Assembly: GCF_001425175.1 (NCBI RefSeq)
Contig: NZ_LMDV01000010.1
Location: 239,301 to 303,300 of the forward strand
Direction: 5' to 3'
Length of the DNA: 64,000 nucleotides
Origin: Nocardioides sp. Root1257
GTDB lineage: Bacteria > Actinomycetota > Actinomycetes > Propionibacteriales > Nocardioidaceae
Shown one piece after another: positions 57,114 to 64,000 of the stretch (the stretch's first letter is position 1; each line of letters begins with the position of its first letter). The notes beneath the pieces were generated by a model. The model worked only from the letters and a program-made list of their open reading frames with translations, did not search any database and was not told the origin of the DNA. The position numbers and the translations under genes were made by a program.

Positions 57114-59128
57114 GCCGTCACCGCGCAGGCGCAGACCTTGAACTCCGGCATCCGGCTCGACGGGTCGAGCGCGTCGTTGGTGAGCCGGTTGGTGCCGACC
57201 CAGTGGAAGGGCACGAAGACGGTGTCCGGGCGGATGGTGTCGACGACCCGCGCCGGGGCCTTGAGCTCGCCGCGACGGGTGGTCACGACGACCGGCTCCC
57301 CGTCGTACGCCCCGATCCGCCGGGCGAGCATCGGGTGCAGCTCGACGAACGGCCCGTCGTCGGGCAGCTCGCGGACGCGCCGGGTCTGGGCGCCGGACTG
57401 GTACTGCGCGAGGACGCGCCCGGTGGTCAGGTGGAGCGGGTACGCCGGGTCGACGGGCTCGGCCGGGCCGCGGTGCTCGACCGCGACGAACCGGGCCAGG
57501 CCGTCGTCGTGGGCGAACGCGTCGGCGAAGAGCCTCGGGCCGGCCCAGAACACGCCGTGCTCCTCGCGGATCCGGTCGTAGGTGATCTCGGAGTAGTCGG
57601 CCCGGCCGCCGGCCGACGCCCGGCCGAGCTCGGCGAACACCTCCTCGGGGTCGGCGGAGAACTCCACGGGTGACCCCACCCGGGCCGCGATCCCGGCCAT
57701 CACGTCGAGGTCCGAGCGGACCCCCTCGGGCGGCTCGACCGCCTGCTGACGCAGGATCACCCGACCCTCGAGGTTGGTCATGGTGCCGGTCTCCTCCGCC
57801 CACTGCGTGACCGGCAGGACGACGTCCGCGAGGGCGGCGGTCTCGCTCAGCACGATGTCGGCGACGACGAGCAGGTCGAGATCGTCGAGCCGCGACCGGA
57901 CGTGGGTGGCGTTCGGCGCCGACACCACGATGTTGCTGCCGAAGACGAGCAGCGCCTTCGGGCCGCCGTCGGTGCCCAGCGCGTCGAGCAGCTCGTACGC
58001 CGAGCGCCCCTTGCCGGGCAGCGTCTCGGCCGGCACTCCCCACACCCGCGCGACGTGCTCGCGGGCGGCCGGGTCGTCGATCATCCGGTAGCCGGGCAGC
58101 TGGTCGGCCTTCTGGCCGTGCTCGCGGCCGCCCTGCCCGTTGCCCTGTCCGGTCAGGCAGCCGTAGCCCGCGTTCGCCCGGCCCGGCATGCCCAGTGCGA
58201 GCGCCACGTCGATCCAGGCGAGCACGGTGTCGGTGCCCTGCGCGTGCTGCTCGGCGCCGCGCGCGGTCAGGATCGTGACCTTCTCCGCGTCGGCCAGCAG
58301 CGTGCCCAACCGGCGCAGCTGCGCTGCTTCCACGCCTGTCACGCGCTCGACCCGCTCGGGCCACCACGCGGCGGCGGCCCGCCGTACGTCGTCCCAGCCG
58401 GTCGTCCGGCTCTCGATGAACTCCTCGTCGACCGCGCCGGCGGCGTCCAGCAGGTGCAGCAGACCGAGGGCGATCGGGAGGTCCGTGCCGGGCACCGGCT
58501 GGAGGAACGTGTCGGCGCGGTCGGCGGTCGGCGTACGACGCGGGTCGATCACCACCACGTGACCGCCGTGGTCACGGAGCCGGTCGAGGTGCCGCGCAGC
58601 CGGCGGCATCGTCTCGGCGAGGTTGCTGCCGACCAGCACGAGCACGTCGGTGTGCTCGATGTCGGCCAGCGGGAAGGGCAGGCCGCGATCGACGCCGAAC
58701 GCGCGGTTGGCCGCCGACGCCGCCGACGACATGCACCAGCGGCCGTTGTAGTCGACCTGGCTGGTCCCGAGCGCGACCCGGGCCAGCTTCCCGAGCTGGT
58801 AGGCCTTCTCGTTGGTGAGCCCGCCACCTCCGAAGACCGCCACCGCGTCCGCGCCGTACGACGACCGCAGCCCGCGCAGCCTGGCGCCGACCAGGTCGAG
58901 CGCCTCGTCCCACCCGGCGGCGCGCAGCTCCCCGGTCGCGCGGTCCCGGACTAGCGGTGACGTCAGCCGCTCCCGGTGTCCGCGCAGCCCGGTGGCCGTC
59001 CACCCCTTGCGGCACAGCGCCCCCTCGTTGACGGGGAACTCCGGCCAGGGCCGGACCTCGAGGGCGCGGCCCACCCGCTCCAGGTCCATGCCGCACTGGA
59101 GCGAGCAGTAGGGGCAGTGGGTCTTCAC
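57110..59128 (-). CDS. nasA: assimilatory nitrate reductase catalytic subunit
   Basis: The 672-residue molybdopterin oxidoreductase has an N-terminal [4Fe-4S] site with C5, C8, C12 and C39 (HCPYCSLQCGMDL, EGALCRKGW). Molybdo-bis(MGD) domains follow (WDEALDLVGARL, LVLVGSNLAETMPP, VLPVTQWAEETGTMTNLEGRV). The C-terminal dinucleotide-binding domain has HLTTGRVLAQYQSGAQTRR and PFHWVGTNRLTNDALDP. It reduces nitrate to nitrite in the cytoplasm; there is no Tat signal, so it is not periplasmic Nap. The GTG at 59128 abuts the narK stop. Electron supply comes from the adjacent flavoprotein. Confidence 0.95.
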   Translation of the reverse strand: MKTHCPYCSLQCGMDLERVGRALEVRPWPEFPVNEGALCRKGWTATGLRGHRERLTSPLVRDRATGELRAAGWDEALDLVGARLRGLRSSYGADAVAVFGGGGLTNEKAYQLGKLARVALGTSQVDYNGRWCMSSAASAANRAFGVDRGLPFPLADIEHTDVLVLVGSNLAETMPPAARHLDRLRDHGGHVVVIDPRRTPTADRADTFLQPVPGTDLPIALGLLHLLDAAGAVDEEFIESRTTGWDDVRRAAAAWWPERVERVTGVEAAQLRRLGTLLADAEKVTILTARGAEQHAQGTDTVLAWIDVALALGMPGRANAGYGCLTGQGNGQGGREHGQKADQLPGYRMIDDPAAREHVARVWGVPAETLPGKGRSAYELLDALGTDGGPKALLVFGSNIVVSAPNATHVRSRLDDLDLLVVADIVLSETAALADVVLPVTQWAEETGTMTNLEGRVILRQQAVEPPEGVRSDLDVMAGIAARVGSPVEFSADPEEVFAELGRASAGGRADYSEITYDRIREEHGVFWAGPRLFADAFAHDDGLARFVAVEHRGPAEPVDPAYPLHLTTGRVLAQYQSGAQTRRVRELPDDGPFVELHPMLARRIGAYDGEPVVVTTRRGELKAPARVVDTIRPDTVFVPFHWVGTNRLTNDALDPSSRMPEFKVCACAVTA

Positions 59129-60589
59129 TCAGACCCCGGCGATCGCGAGCTTCGCGGCAGGGGCAGGGCGGCGCAGGTAGACCGCGTAGGTCACCAGGGC
59201 GCAGACGACGTAGTAGGCCGTGAACACCACGAAGGCGCCCTTGGTCGCCGACAGCGGGTCGTCCACCCACGGCGAGCTGAACGCGATCGGGATCAGGAAG
59301 CCCCCGAGCGCACCGATCGCGCCGATCACACCGAGCGCGGCGCTCGCCTGCTTGGTCGAGGCTGAGATGGCGGCGGTCCGCTCGGGCGTCCCGGCCTCGG
59401 TGGTGGTCTCGGCCTCGCGACGCCAGATCGCCGGGATCATCTTGTACGTCGAGCCGTTGCCGATGCCGGTCGAGGCGAAGATCAGCAGGAAGAACCCGAG
59501 GAACCACGGGAAGAGCGACTGGTTGTCGCTCGCGATCGCCGGGTCGGCGCCGGGGTTCGGGGTGAGCTGCATGAGGGTGAGCAGCACCGCGAGCGTGAAG
59601 ACCACCATGCCGGTGAAGGCGCCGAGGGTGACCTTCGCGCCGCCGTACCTGTCGGCGAGCCAGCCGCCGAGCGGCCGCATGACCGAGCCGACGCCGGCGC
59701 CGAGGAACGCGTAGTAGGCGAAGTAGATGCCGGTGCCGAGCGGCGCCGGCTCCGGCACCCAGAAGTTGAGCTTGATCAGCAGCGGCATGGCGGCGGAGTA
59801 GCCGATGAACGAGCCGAAGGTGCCGATGTAGAGGAAGGCCATGATCCAGGTGTGCGACTTGCGCACGACCTGCAGCTGCTCCCGCGGCTTCGAGGTGGCG
59901 CCGGTGAGGTTGTCCATCCAGAGGTACGCCGCGAGCGTGGCCAGCACCGCGAGGCCGGCGTACACGTAGCCGGCCGTCTGCAGGTGCAGGCCGCCCTCGC
60001 TGGCCGTGACGAGACCGAAGATGCCCGCGCCGCCGATCATCACGGGCAGCAGCAGCTGGATGATCGAGACCCCGGCGTTGCCACCGGCAGCGTTGAGCCC
60101 GAGGGCGGCACCCTTCTGGGCGGCCGGGTAGAAGAAGTTGATGTTCGCCATCGAGCTGGCGAAGTTGCCGCCGCCGAACCCGGCCGTCGCGGCGATCACG
60201 CAGAAGACCCAGAACGGGGTGTCCGGGCGCTGCACGAAGTGCGCGAAGAGCAGGGTCGGGACGAGCAGCAGCCCGGCGCTGATCATCGTCCAGTTGCGGC
60301 CGCCGAACCTCGGCACCGCGAACGTGTAGGGCAGCCGCAGCAGCGAGCCGACCAGGTTGGGCAGCGCCACGAGCACGAAGAGCTGCTGCGGGGAGAACGC
60401 GAACCCCATCTGCAGCAGGAACGCCGAGCTCACGCTCCAGATCAGCCAGACCGAGAAGCCGAGGTGCTCGGCGAAGATCGACCAGAGCAGGTTGCGGCGC
60501 GCGACCTGCCGGCCGCCGCCCTCCCAGAACTCGGCGTCCTCCGGCCGCCAGTCGTCGATCCACCGTCCGGTCGCGTGCGAGCTCGTCAT
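59129..60589 (-). CDS. narK: nitrate/nitrite MFS transporter
   Basis: The 486-residue protein has about 12 membrane helices and NNP-family signatures: GFGGGNFASSMANINFFYPAAQKG (Gly-rich motif with nitrate-contacting residues), GLNAAGGNAGVSIIQ and FGSFIGYSAAMPLLIKL. It imports nitrate and may exchange nitrite. It is the first gene of the minus-strand nitrate operon. The ATG at 60589 is used; an in-frame GTG at 60598 adds three residues. The divergent region to the DUF485 gene is about 337 bp. Confidence 0.93.
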   Translation of the reverse strand: MTSSHATGRWIDDWRPEDAEFWEGGGRQVARRNLLWSIFAEHLGFSVWLIWSVSSAFLLQMGFAFSPQQLFVLVALPNLVGSLLRLPYTFAVPRFGGRNWTMISAGLLLVPTLLFAHFVQRPDTPFWVFCVIAATAGFGGGNFASSMANINFFYPAAQKGAALGLNAAGGNAGVSIIQLLLPVMIGGAGIFGLVTASEGGLHLQTAGYVYAGLAVLATLAAYLWMDNLTGATSKPREQLQVVRKSHTWIMAFLYIGTFGSFIGYSAAMPLLIKLNFWVPEPAPLGTGIYFAYYAFLGAGVGSVMRPLGGWLADRYGGAKVTLGAFTGMVVFTLAVLLTLMQLTPNPGADPAIASDNQSLFPWFLGFFLLIFASTGIGNGSTYKMIPAIWRREAETTTEAGTPERTAAISASTKQASAALGVIGAIGALGGFLIPIAFSSPWVDDPLSATKGAFVVFTAYYVVCALVTYAVYLRRPAPAAKLAIAGV

Positions 60590-60926
60590 GAGGACCACGC
60601 TCGGCCGCCGACGTTTCGCCCACCTCGGGCCGCCGTACCGGAGACGTCAACTTGTCCTCACGGCCTCACGACCCGCACAACCTCACGGCCGGCCGGCGCG
60701 CTGTGTACCAGCCCGACGGACCGATGGTCGAGGAGGTTGCGTTGGCAACCGTCTCGAGACCAACGGACGGCGTACGGCGGCAAACCACTCGTCGCGCGAG
60801 GCCCACCGCTCGTCGTTTCGACCGAGCCGCTCGGCGCGGATCCCGCTCGCACCCCTGCCCGCCGGCCGCCCGGATGGGCAGGGTGACGGCCATCACAGCC
60901 AGCACCGGCCAGCGGAAGGCAGACCC
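60590..60926. other. divergent promoter region, nitrate and acetate operons
   Basis: This 337-bp gene-free region separates narK (minus) from the DUF485-actP-acs genes (plus). I see no convincing ORF. The visible structure is the inverted repeat plus palindrome at 60735-60760. I looked for a GlnR box (GTnAC-n6-GAAAC pairs) on either strand and found no convincing match. Confidence 0.6.
60735..60760. promoter_or_regulatory. adjacent inverted repeat and palindrome, possible operator
   Basis: GGTTGC-GTTG-GCAACC (60735-60750) is a perfect 6-bp inverted repeat with a 4-nt loop, immediately followed by the 10-bp palindrome GTCTCGAGAC (60751-60760). They lie about 150 bp from narK and 167 bp from the DUF485 gene. 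The bound regulator is unknown. Confidence 0.4.
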
Positions 60927-61286
60927 GTGACCGACACCGAACGGCCGCACGACCAGGCGGCCAGGCACGACCCGATCTACGACACGCTCCACCAGGAGCC
61001 GGACTTCGTCGAGCTGCGGCGGGCCTACCGCGCCTTCGTCTTCCCGGCGACGGTGGCGTTCCTGTCCTGGTACCTGCTCTACGTCGTGATGAGCAACTGG
61101 GCGCACGACTTCATGAGCCACCAGCTCTGGGGCAACATCAACGTCGCGCTCGTCTTCGGGCTGCTCCAGTTCGTCACGACGTTCCTGCTCGCCTGGGTCT
61201 ACAGCCGCTACTCCACGAGTCGCCTGGACCCGCTCGCCCGCAGGCTCGACGAGCAGTACATCGCCGAGCTCGAAGGGAGGGGCTGA
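60927..61286 (+). CDS. DUF485 membrane protein
   Basis: The 119-residue protein has the DUF485 layout: N-terminal LHQEPDFVELRRAYRAFVFP, two membrane helices (about 40-60 and 73-96) and a short tail (DPLARRLDEQYIAELEGRG). DUF485 genes (yjcH in E. coli) sit directly upstream of acetate symporters. The GTG at 60927 is in the usual position; the ribosome site is weak (GGAAGGCAGAC). actP starts 1 bp after its stop. The function is unproven but likely supports ActP. Confidence 0.92.
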   Translation: MTDTERPHDQAARHDPIYDTLHQEPDFVELRRAYRAFVFPATVAFLSWYLLYVVMSNWAHDFMSHQLWGNINVALVFGLLQFVTTFLLAWVYSRYSTSRLDPLARRLDEQYIAELEGRG

Positions 61287-61287
61287 G

Positions 61288-62922
61288 ATGGACGGCGACC
61301 AGCTCCTGACGACCACGCTCTTCCTCGCGGTGGTCGCGATCACCGTCGGCATCACCTTCTGGGCCAGCCGTCAGACGTCCGGCGCGGCCGACTTCTACGC
61401 CGGCGGCCGCGGCTTCTCCGGCGTCCAGAACGGCCTCGCGATCGGCGGCGACTACATGTCGGCCGCGTCGTTCCTCGGCATCTCCGGTGCCATCGCCCTG
61501 AGCGGGTACGACGGCTTCCTCTACTCGATCGGCTTCCTGGTCGCGTGGCTGGTGGCGCTGCTCCTCGTCGCGGAGATGCTCCGCAACTCCGGTCGGTACA
61601 CGATGGCCGACCAGCTCGCGTTCCGGATGCGCCAGCGCCCCGTGCGCACGGCGGCGGCGACGTCGACCGTCGTCGTCTCGATCTTCTACCTGCTCGCCCA
61701 GATGGTCGGCGCGGGCGCCCTCGTCGCCCTGCTCCTCGACGTCAGCGGGGACACCGCGAAGAACATCACCATCTTCGCCGTCGGCGCGCTGATGATCTTC
61801 TACGTCACCGTCGGCGGCATGAAGGGCACGACCTGGGTGCAGATCGTCAAGGCCGTGCTGCTGATGGCCGGCTCCGCGCTGATCGTCGTCCTGGTACTGG
61901 CGAAGTTCGGGTTCAACCTCTCCGACCTGCTCGGCACCGCGGCGTCCAACAGCGGCAAGGGCCAGGCGTTCCTGGAGCCCGGTCTCAAGTACGGCGTGAG
62001 CGACACCAGCAAGATCGACTTCCTCTCGCTCGGCATCGCGCTCGTGCTCGGCACCGCAGGACTGCCCCACATCCTGATCCGCTTCTACACCGTGCCGACC
62101 TCGCGGGACGCCCGGAAGTCGGTGCTCTGGGCGATCGGCCTGATCGGCGTGTTCTACCTCTTCACGCTGGTGCTCGGCTTCGGTGCCGCGGCGCTGCTCA
62201 ACAAGGGCGACTACGCCAAGGTCGTGGCCTCGGGAGGGAACCTCGCCTCACCGCTGCTCGCCCAAGCCGTCGGCGGCGGCGACGGCTCGACCGGGGGCGC
62301 CGTCCTGCTGGCCCTGATCTCCGCGGTCGCGTTCGCCACCATCCTCGCGGTCGTCGCCGGCCTGACCCTGACGTCGTCGGTCAGCGTCGCCCACGACATC
62401 TACAACGGCGTCATCCGCCGCGGCGAGGCGTCGGAGGGCGAGGAGCTCAAGGTCGCCCGCTGGTCGGCGCTCGCCATCGGCCTGGTGGCGATCCTGCTGG
62501 CGATCCCGGCGCAGCGGCTGAACGTCGCGTTCCTGGTCGCGCTCGCCTTCGCGGTCGCAGCCTCGGCCAACCTGCCCGCGATCCTCTACAACATGTTCTG
62601 GAGGCGCTTCAACACCCGCGGCGCCGTCTGGAGCATCTACGGCGGCCTGATCTCGTCGGTCGGGCTGGTGATCTTCTCGCCGATCATGTCCGGCAAGGGC
62701 ATCGACCCCAACACCGGAAAGAACCTGTCGCTGCTGCCCACCAGCATCGACATCTCGTGGTTCCCCCTCGAGAACCCGGGCATCGTCTCGATCCCGCTCG
62801 GCTTCTTCCTCGGCTGGCTCGGCACGGTCACCTCGCGCGAGCCCACCGCAGAGGACCGCTACACCGAGCTCGAGGTCCGCGCCCTCAGCGGCGCCGGCTC
62901 CGAGAAGGCCGTCCAGCACTGA
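61288..62922 (+). CDS. actP: cation/acetate symporter
   Basis: The 544-residue SSS transporter has about 13-14 helices. FWASRQTSGAADFYAGGRGFSG is followed by NGLAIGGDYMSAASFLG and later GTAGLPHILIRFYTVP, as in ActP. Long loops such as the VGGGDGSTGGA segment are typical. It imports acetate (and some other monocarboxylates) with Na+. With DUF485 and the downstream acetyl-CoA synthetase it forms an acetate uptake and activation unit. A second, divergent symporter lies at 48792. Confidence 0.95.
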   Translation: MDGDQLLTTTLFLAVVAITVGITFWASRQTSGAADFYAGGRGFSGVQNGLAIGGDYMSAASFLGISGAIALSGYDGFLYSIGFLVAWLVALLLVAEMLRNSGRYTMADQLAFRMRQRPVRTAAATSTVVVSIFYLLAQMVGAGALVALLLDVSGDTAKNITIFAVGALMIFYVTVGGMKGTTWVQIVKAVLLMAGSALIVVLVLAKFGFNLSDLLGTAASNSGKGQAFLEPGLKYGVSDTSKIDFLSLGIALVLGTAGLPHILIRFYTVPTSRDARKSVLWAIGLIGVFYLFTLVLGFGAAALLNKGDYAKVVASGGNLASPLLAQAVGGGDGSTGGAVLLALISAVAFATILAVVAGLTLTSSVSVAHDIYNGVIRRGEASEGEELKVARWSALAIGLVAILLAIPAQRLNVAFLVALAFAVAASANLPAILYNMFWRRFNTRGAVWSIYGGLISSVGLVIFSPIMSGKGIDPNTGKNLSLLPTSIDISWFPLENPGIVSIPLGFFLGWLGTVTSREPTAEDRYTELEVRALSGAGSEKAVQH

Positions 62923-62940
62923 CCCCGACCCCTCACCACC

Positions 62941-62974
62941 TGGTACCCGCCACGTCCTACTGTGGCGGGTACCA
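62941..62974 (+). terminator. hairpin between actP and acs
   Basis: TGGTACCCGCCAC (62941-62953) pairs perfectly over 13 bp with GTGGCGGGTACCA (62962-62974), 8-nt loop. It begins 19 bp after the actP stop and ends 34 bp before the acs start. It may terminate or attenuate the operon, or protect the upstream message. Confidence 0.65.
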
Positions 62975-63007
62975 CTACTTCCGCCCCCGGAACGTCCAGG
63001 AGAGATC

Positions 63008-64000
63008 GTGACCGAAGAGACCCTGTCGAACCTGCTGAAGGAGGACCGCCGGTTCGAGCCGCCGGCGGAGATCGCCGAGCACGCCAACCTCAAGGAGGAG
63101 GCGTACGACCGGGCGGCGTCGGACCGTGACGCATTCTGGTCCGAGCAGGCCGAGCGGCTGGACTGGGCGCAGAAGTGGGACCGCGTCCTCGACTGGGACG
63201 ACGCACCGTTCGCGAAGTGGTTCGTGGGCGGCAGGCTCAACGCGTCGTACAACTGCGTCGACCGGCACGTCGAGGCGGGCCGGGGCGACAAGGTCGCGAT
63301 CCACTGGGTCGGCGAGCCGCTCGACGACACCCGCGACATCACCTACGCGCAGCTCAAGGACGAGGTCAGCAAGGCCGCGAACGCGCTCACGGAGCTCGGC
63401 GTGCAGACCGGGGACCGGGTCGCGATCTACCTGCCGATGATCCCCGAGGCCGTCGTCGCGATGCTGGCCTGCGCGCGGATCGGCGCCCCGCACACGGTCG
63501 TGTTCGGTGGCTTCTCCGCCGACGCGCTGGCGTCGCGGCTCGACGACTGCCAGGCGAAGGTCGTCATCACCTCCGACGGCGGCTACCGCCGCGGCGCACC
63601 CTCGGCGCTGAAGCCCGCGGTCGACGAGGCGCGCACCAAGACGAGCGTCGTCGAGAAGGTCCTGGTCGTACGTCGTACCGGCCAGGACGTCGACTGGGAC
63701 GACGACGTCGACGTGTGGTGGCACGACGCGGTCGACAGCGCGTCGAACGAGCACACCCCCGAGGCGTTCGACGCCGAGCACCCGCTCTACGTCATGTACA
63801 CCTCCGGGACGACCGGCAAGCCGAAGGGCATCCTGCACACGACGGGCGGCTACCTCGTCGGCACGTCGTACACGCACTGGGCGGTCTTCGACCTCAAGCC
63901 CGAGACCGACGTCTACTGGTGCTCGGCCGACATCGGCTGGGTGACCGGCCACTCCTACATGGTCTACGGGCCGCTCGCGAACGGCGCGACGCAGGTGATG
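63008..64000 (+). CDS. acs: acetyl-CoA synthetase, N-terminal part
   Basis: The gene runs off the window after 331 codons. The visible part matches acetate-CoA ligase: FWSEQAERLDWAQKWDRVLDWD, FVGGRLNASYNCVDRH, YLPMIPEAVVAMLACARIGAPH, FGGFSADALASRL, the AMP-binding P-loop YTSGTTGKPKGILHT and CSADIGWVTGHSYMVYGPL. It makes acetyl-CoA from acetate, ATP and CoA via acetyl-AMP. The C-terminal lysine domain is beyond the edge. The GTG at 63008 follows AGGAGA. It is downstream of actP with a hairpin between. Confidence 0.96.
   Translation, partial: MTEETLSNLLKEDRRFEPPAEIAEHANLKEEAYDRAASDRDAFWSEQAERLDWAQKWDRVLDWDDAPFAKWFVGGRLNASYNCVDRHVEAGRGDKVAIHWVGEPLDDTRDITYAQLKDEVSKAANALTELGVQTGDRVAIYLPMIPEAVVAMLACARIGAPHTVVFGGFSADALASRLDDCQAKVVITSDGGYRRGAPSALKPAVDEARTKTSVVEKVLVVRRTGQDVDWDDDVDVWWHDAVDSASNEHTPEAFDAEHPLYVMYTSGTTGKPKGILHTTGGYLVGTSYTHWAVFDLKPETDVYWCSADIGWVTGHSYMVYGPLANGATQVM

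Noticed and set aside
60590..60926. GlnR box before narK
   Set aside because: GAAAC/GTTTC fragments occur but not with GTnAC at the correct 6-bp spacing on either strand.
1..64000. CRISPR arrays, transposases, rRNA genes, origin of replication
   Set aside because: No regularly spaced repeats with unique spacers, no transposase or integrase motifs, no rRNA sequence and no DnaA-box cluster were seen.

Overview
The window is a stretch of high-GC (about 70% or more by eye) actinobacterial chromosome, most likely Nocardioidaceae (Nocardioides-like). The evidence is the strong GC bias at third codon positions, frequent GTG starts, many 4-bp ATGA/GTGA gene overlaps, two SigE-family ECF sigma factors, a lysine-tailed topoisomerase I, and an actinobacterial gene order (holB-tmk-topA, proton pyrophosphatase, STAS antagonist, DEAH-box helicase, Tad pilus genes, acs). 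I see no transposase, CRISPR array, rRNA or replication origin. I name about 60 protein genes and one tRNA, including a 57-residue pilin gene at 39705-39878.

Layout. 1-6.5 kb: end of an SDR gene, a sigma/single-TM protein pair, a divergent MFS exporter/MarR pair with a palindromic operator, an orphan PTS EIIA, small housekeeping genes, then a phage-flavoured M23 peptidase plus EEP-fold nuclease pair that abuts the 3' end of tRNA-Thr(CGU). 6.7-8 kb: a small Cys-rich protein divergent from a LysR regulator. 8-17.8 kb: a probable organosulfur acquisition locus. A ROK-type repressor, a solute-binding protein, two permeases, a double ATPase and an arylsulfatase lie in line on the minus strand, divergent from a TauD-like dioxygenase. 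17.9-25 kb: TAP-type hydrolase, DNA polymerase III delta', thymidylate kinase and topA, interrupted by an AbiEi/DUF559-like gene. 25.2-30.9 kb: a second sigma/TM-protein pair, then a 1420-residue secreted repeat protein whose promoter carries a DasR-box-like element. 31-36 kb: a methyltransferase, H+-pyrophosphatase and STAS protein. 36.3-45.7 kb: the helicase/secretion (Tad) neighbourhood: helicase, pilin, two TadE-like proteins, TadC, TadB, TadA, a CpaE/Ssd-like ATPase, a HAD phosphatase and a catalytically degenerate Fic-like protein.

45.7-51 kb: a methyltransferase, a LytS/LytTR-type two-component system translationally linked to a two-TM protein and a sodium:solute symporter, then a histidine phosphatase gene flanked by two related nested palindromes. 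51.2-60.6 kb: a seven-gene minus-strand nitrate assimilation operon (narK, nasA, electron-transfer flavoprotein, nirB, nirD, HemD-like regulator nnaR, sirohydrochlorin chelatase). The first pair abuts and every later pair overlaps by 4 bp, so nitrate import, reduction to ammonium, siroheme supply and regulation are coupled. 60.9-64 kb: acetate uptake and activation (DUF485 protein, actP, hairpin, acs running off the end).

The strongest leads are the nested palindrome pair around the phosphatase gene, the organosulfur locus with its degenerate ROK regulator, the alternating two-module surface protein with its candidate operator, and the soluble-sensor LytS/LytTR/symporter module. All functional calls rest on motif reading and neighbourhood. 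No database search was possible.
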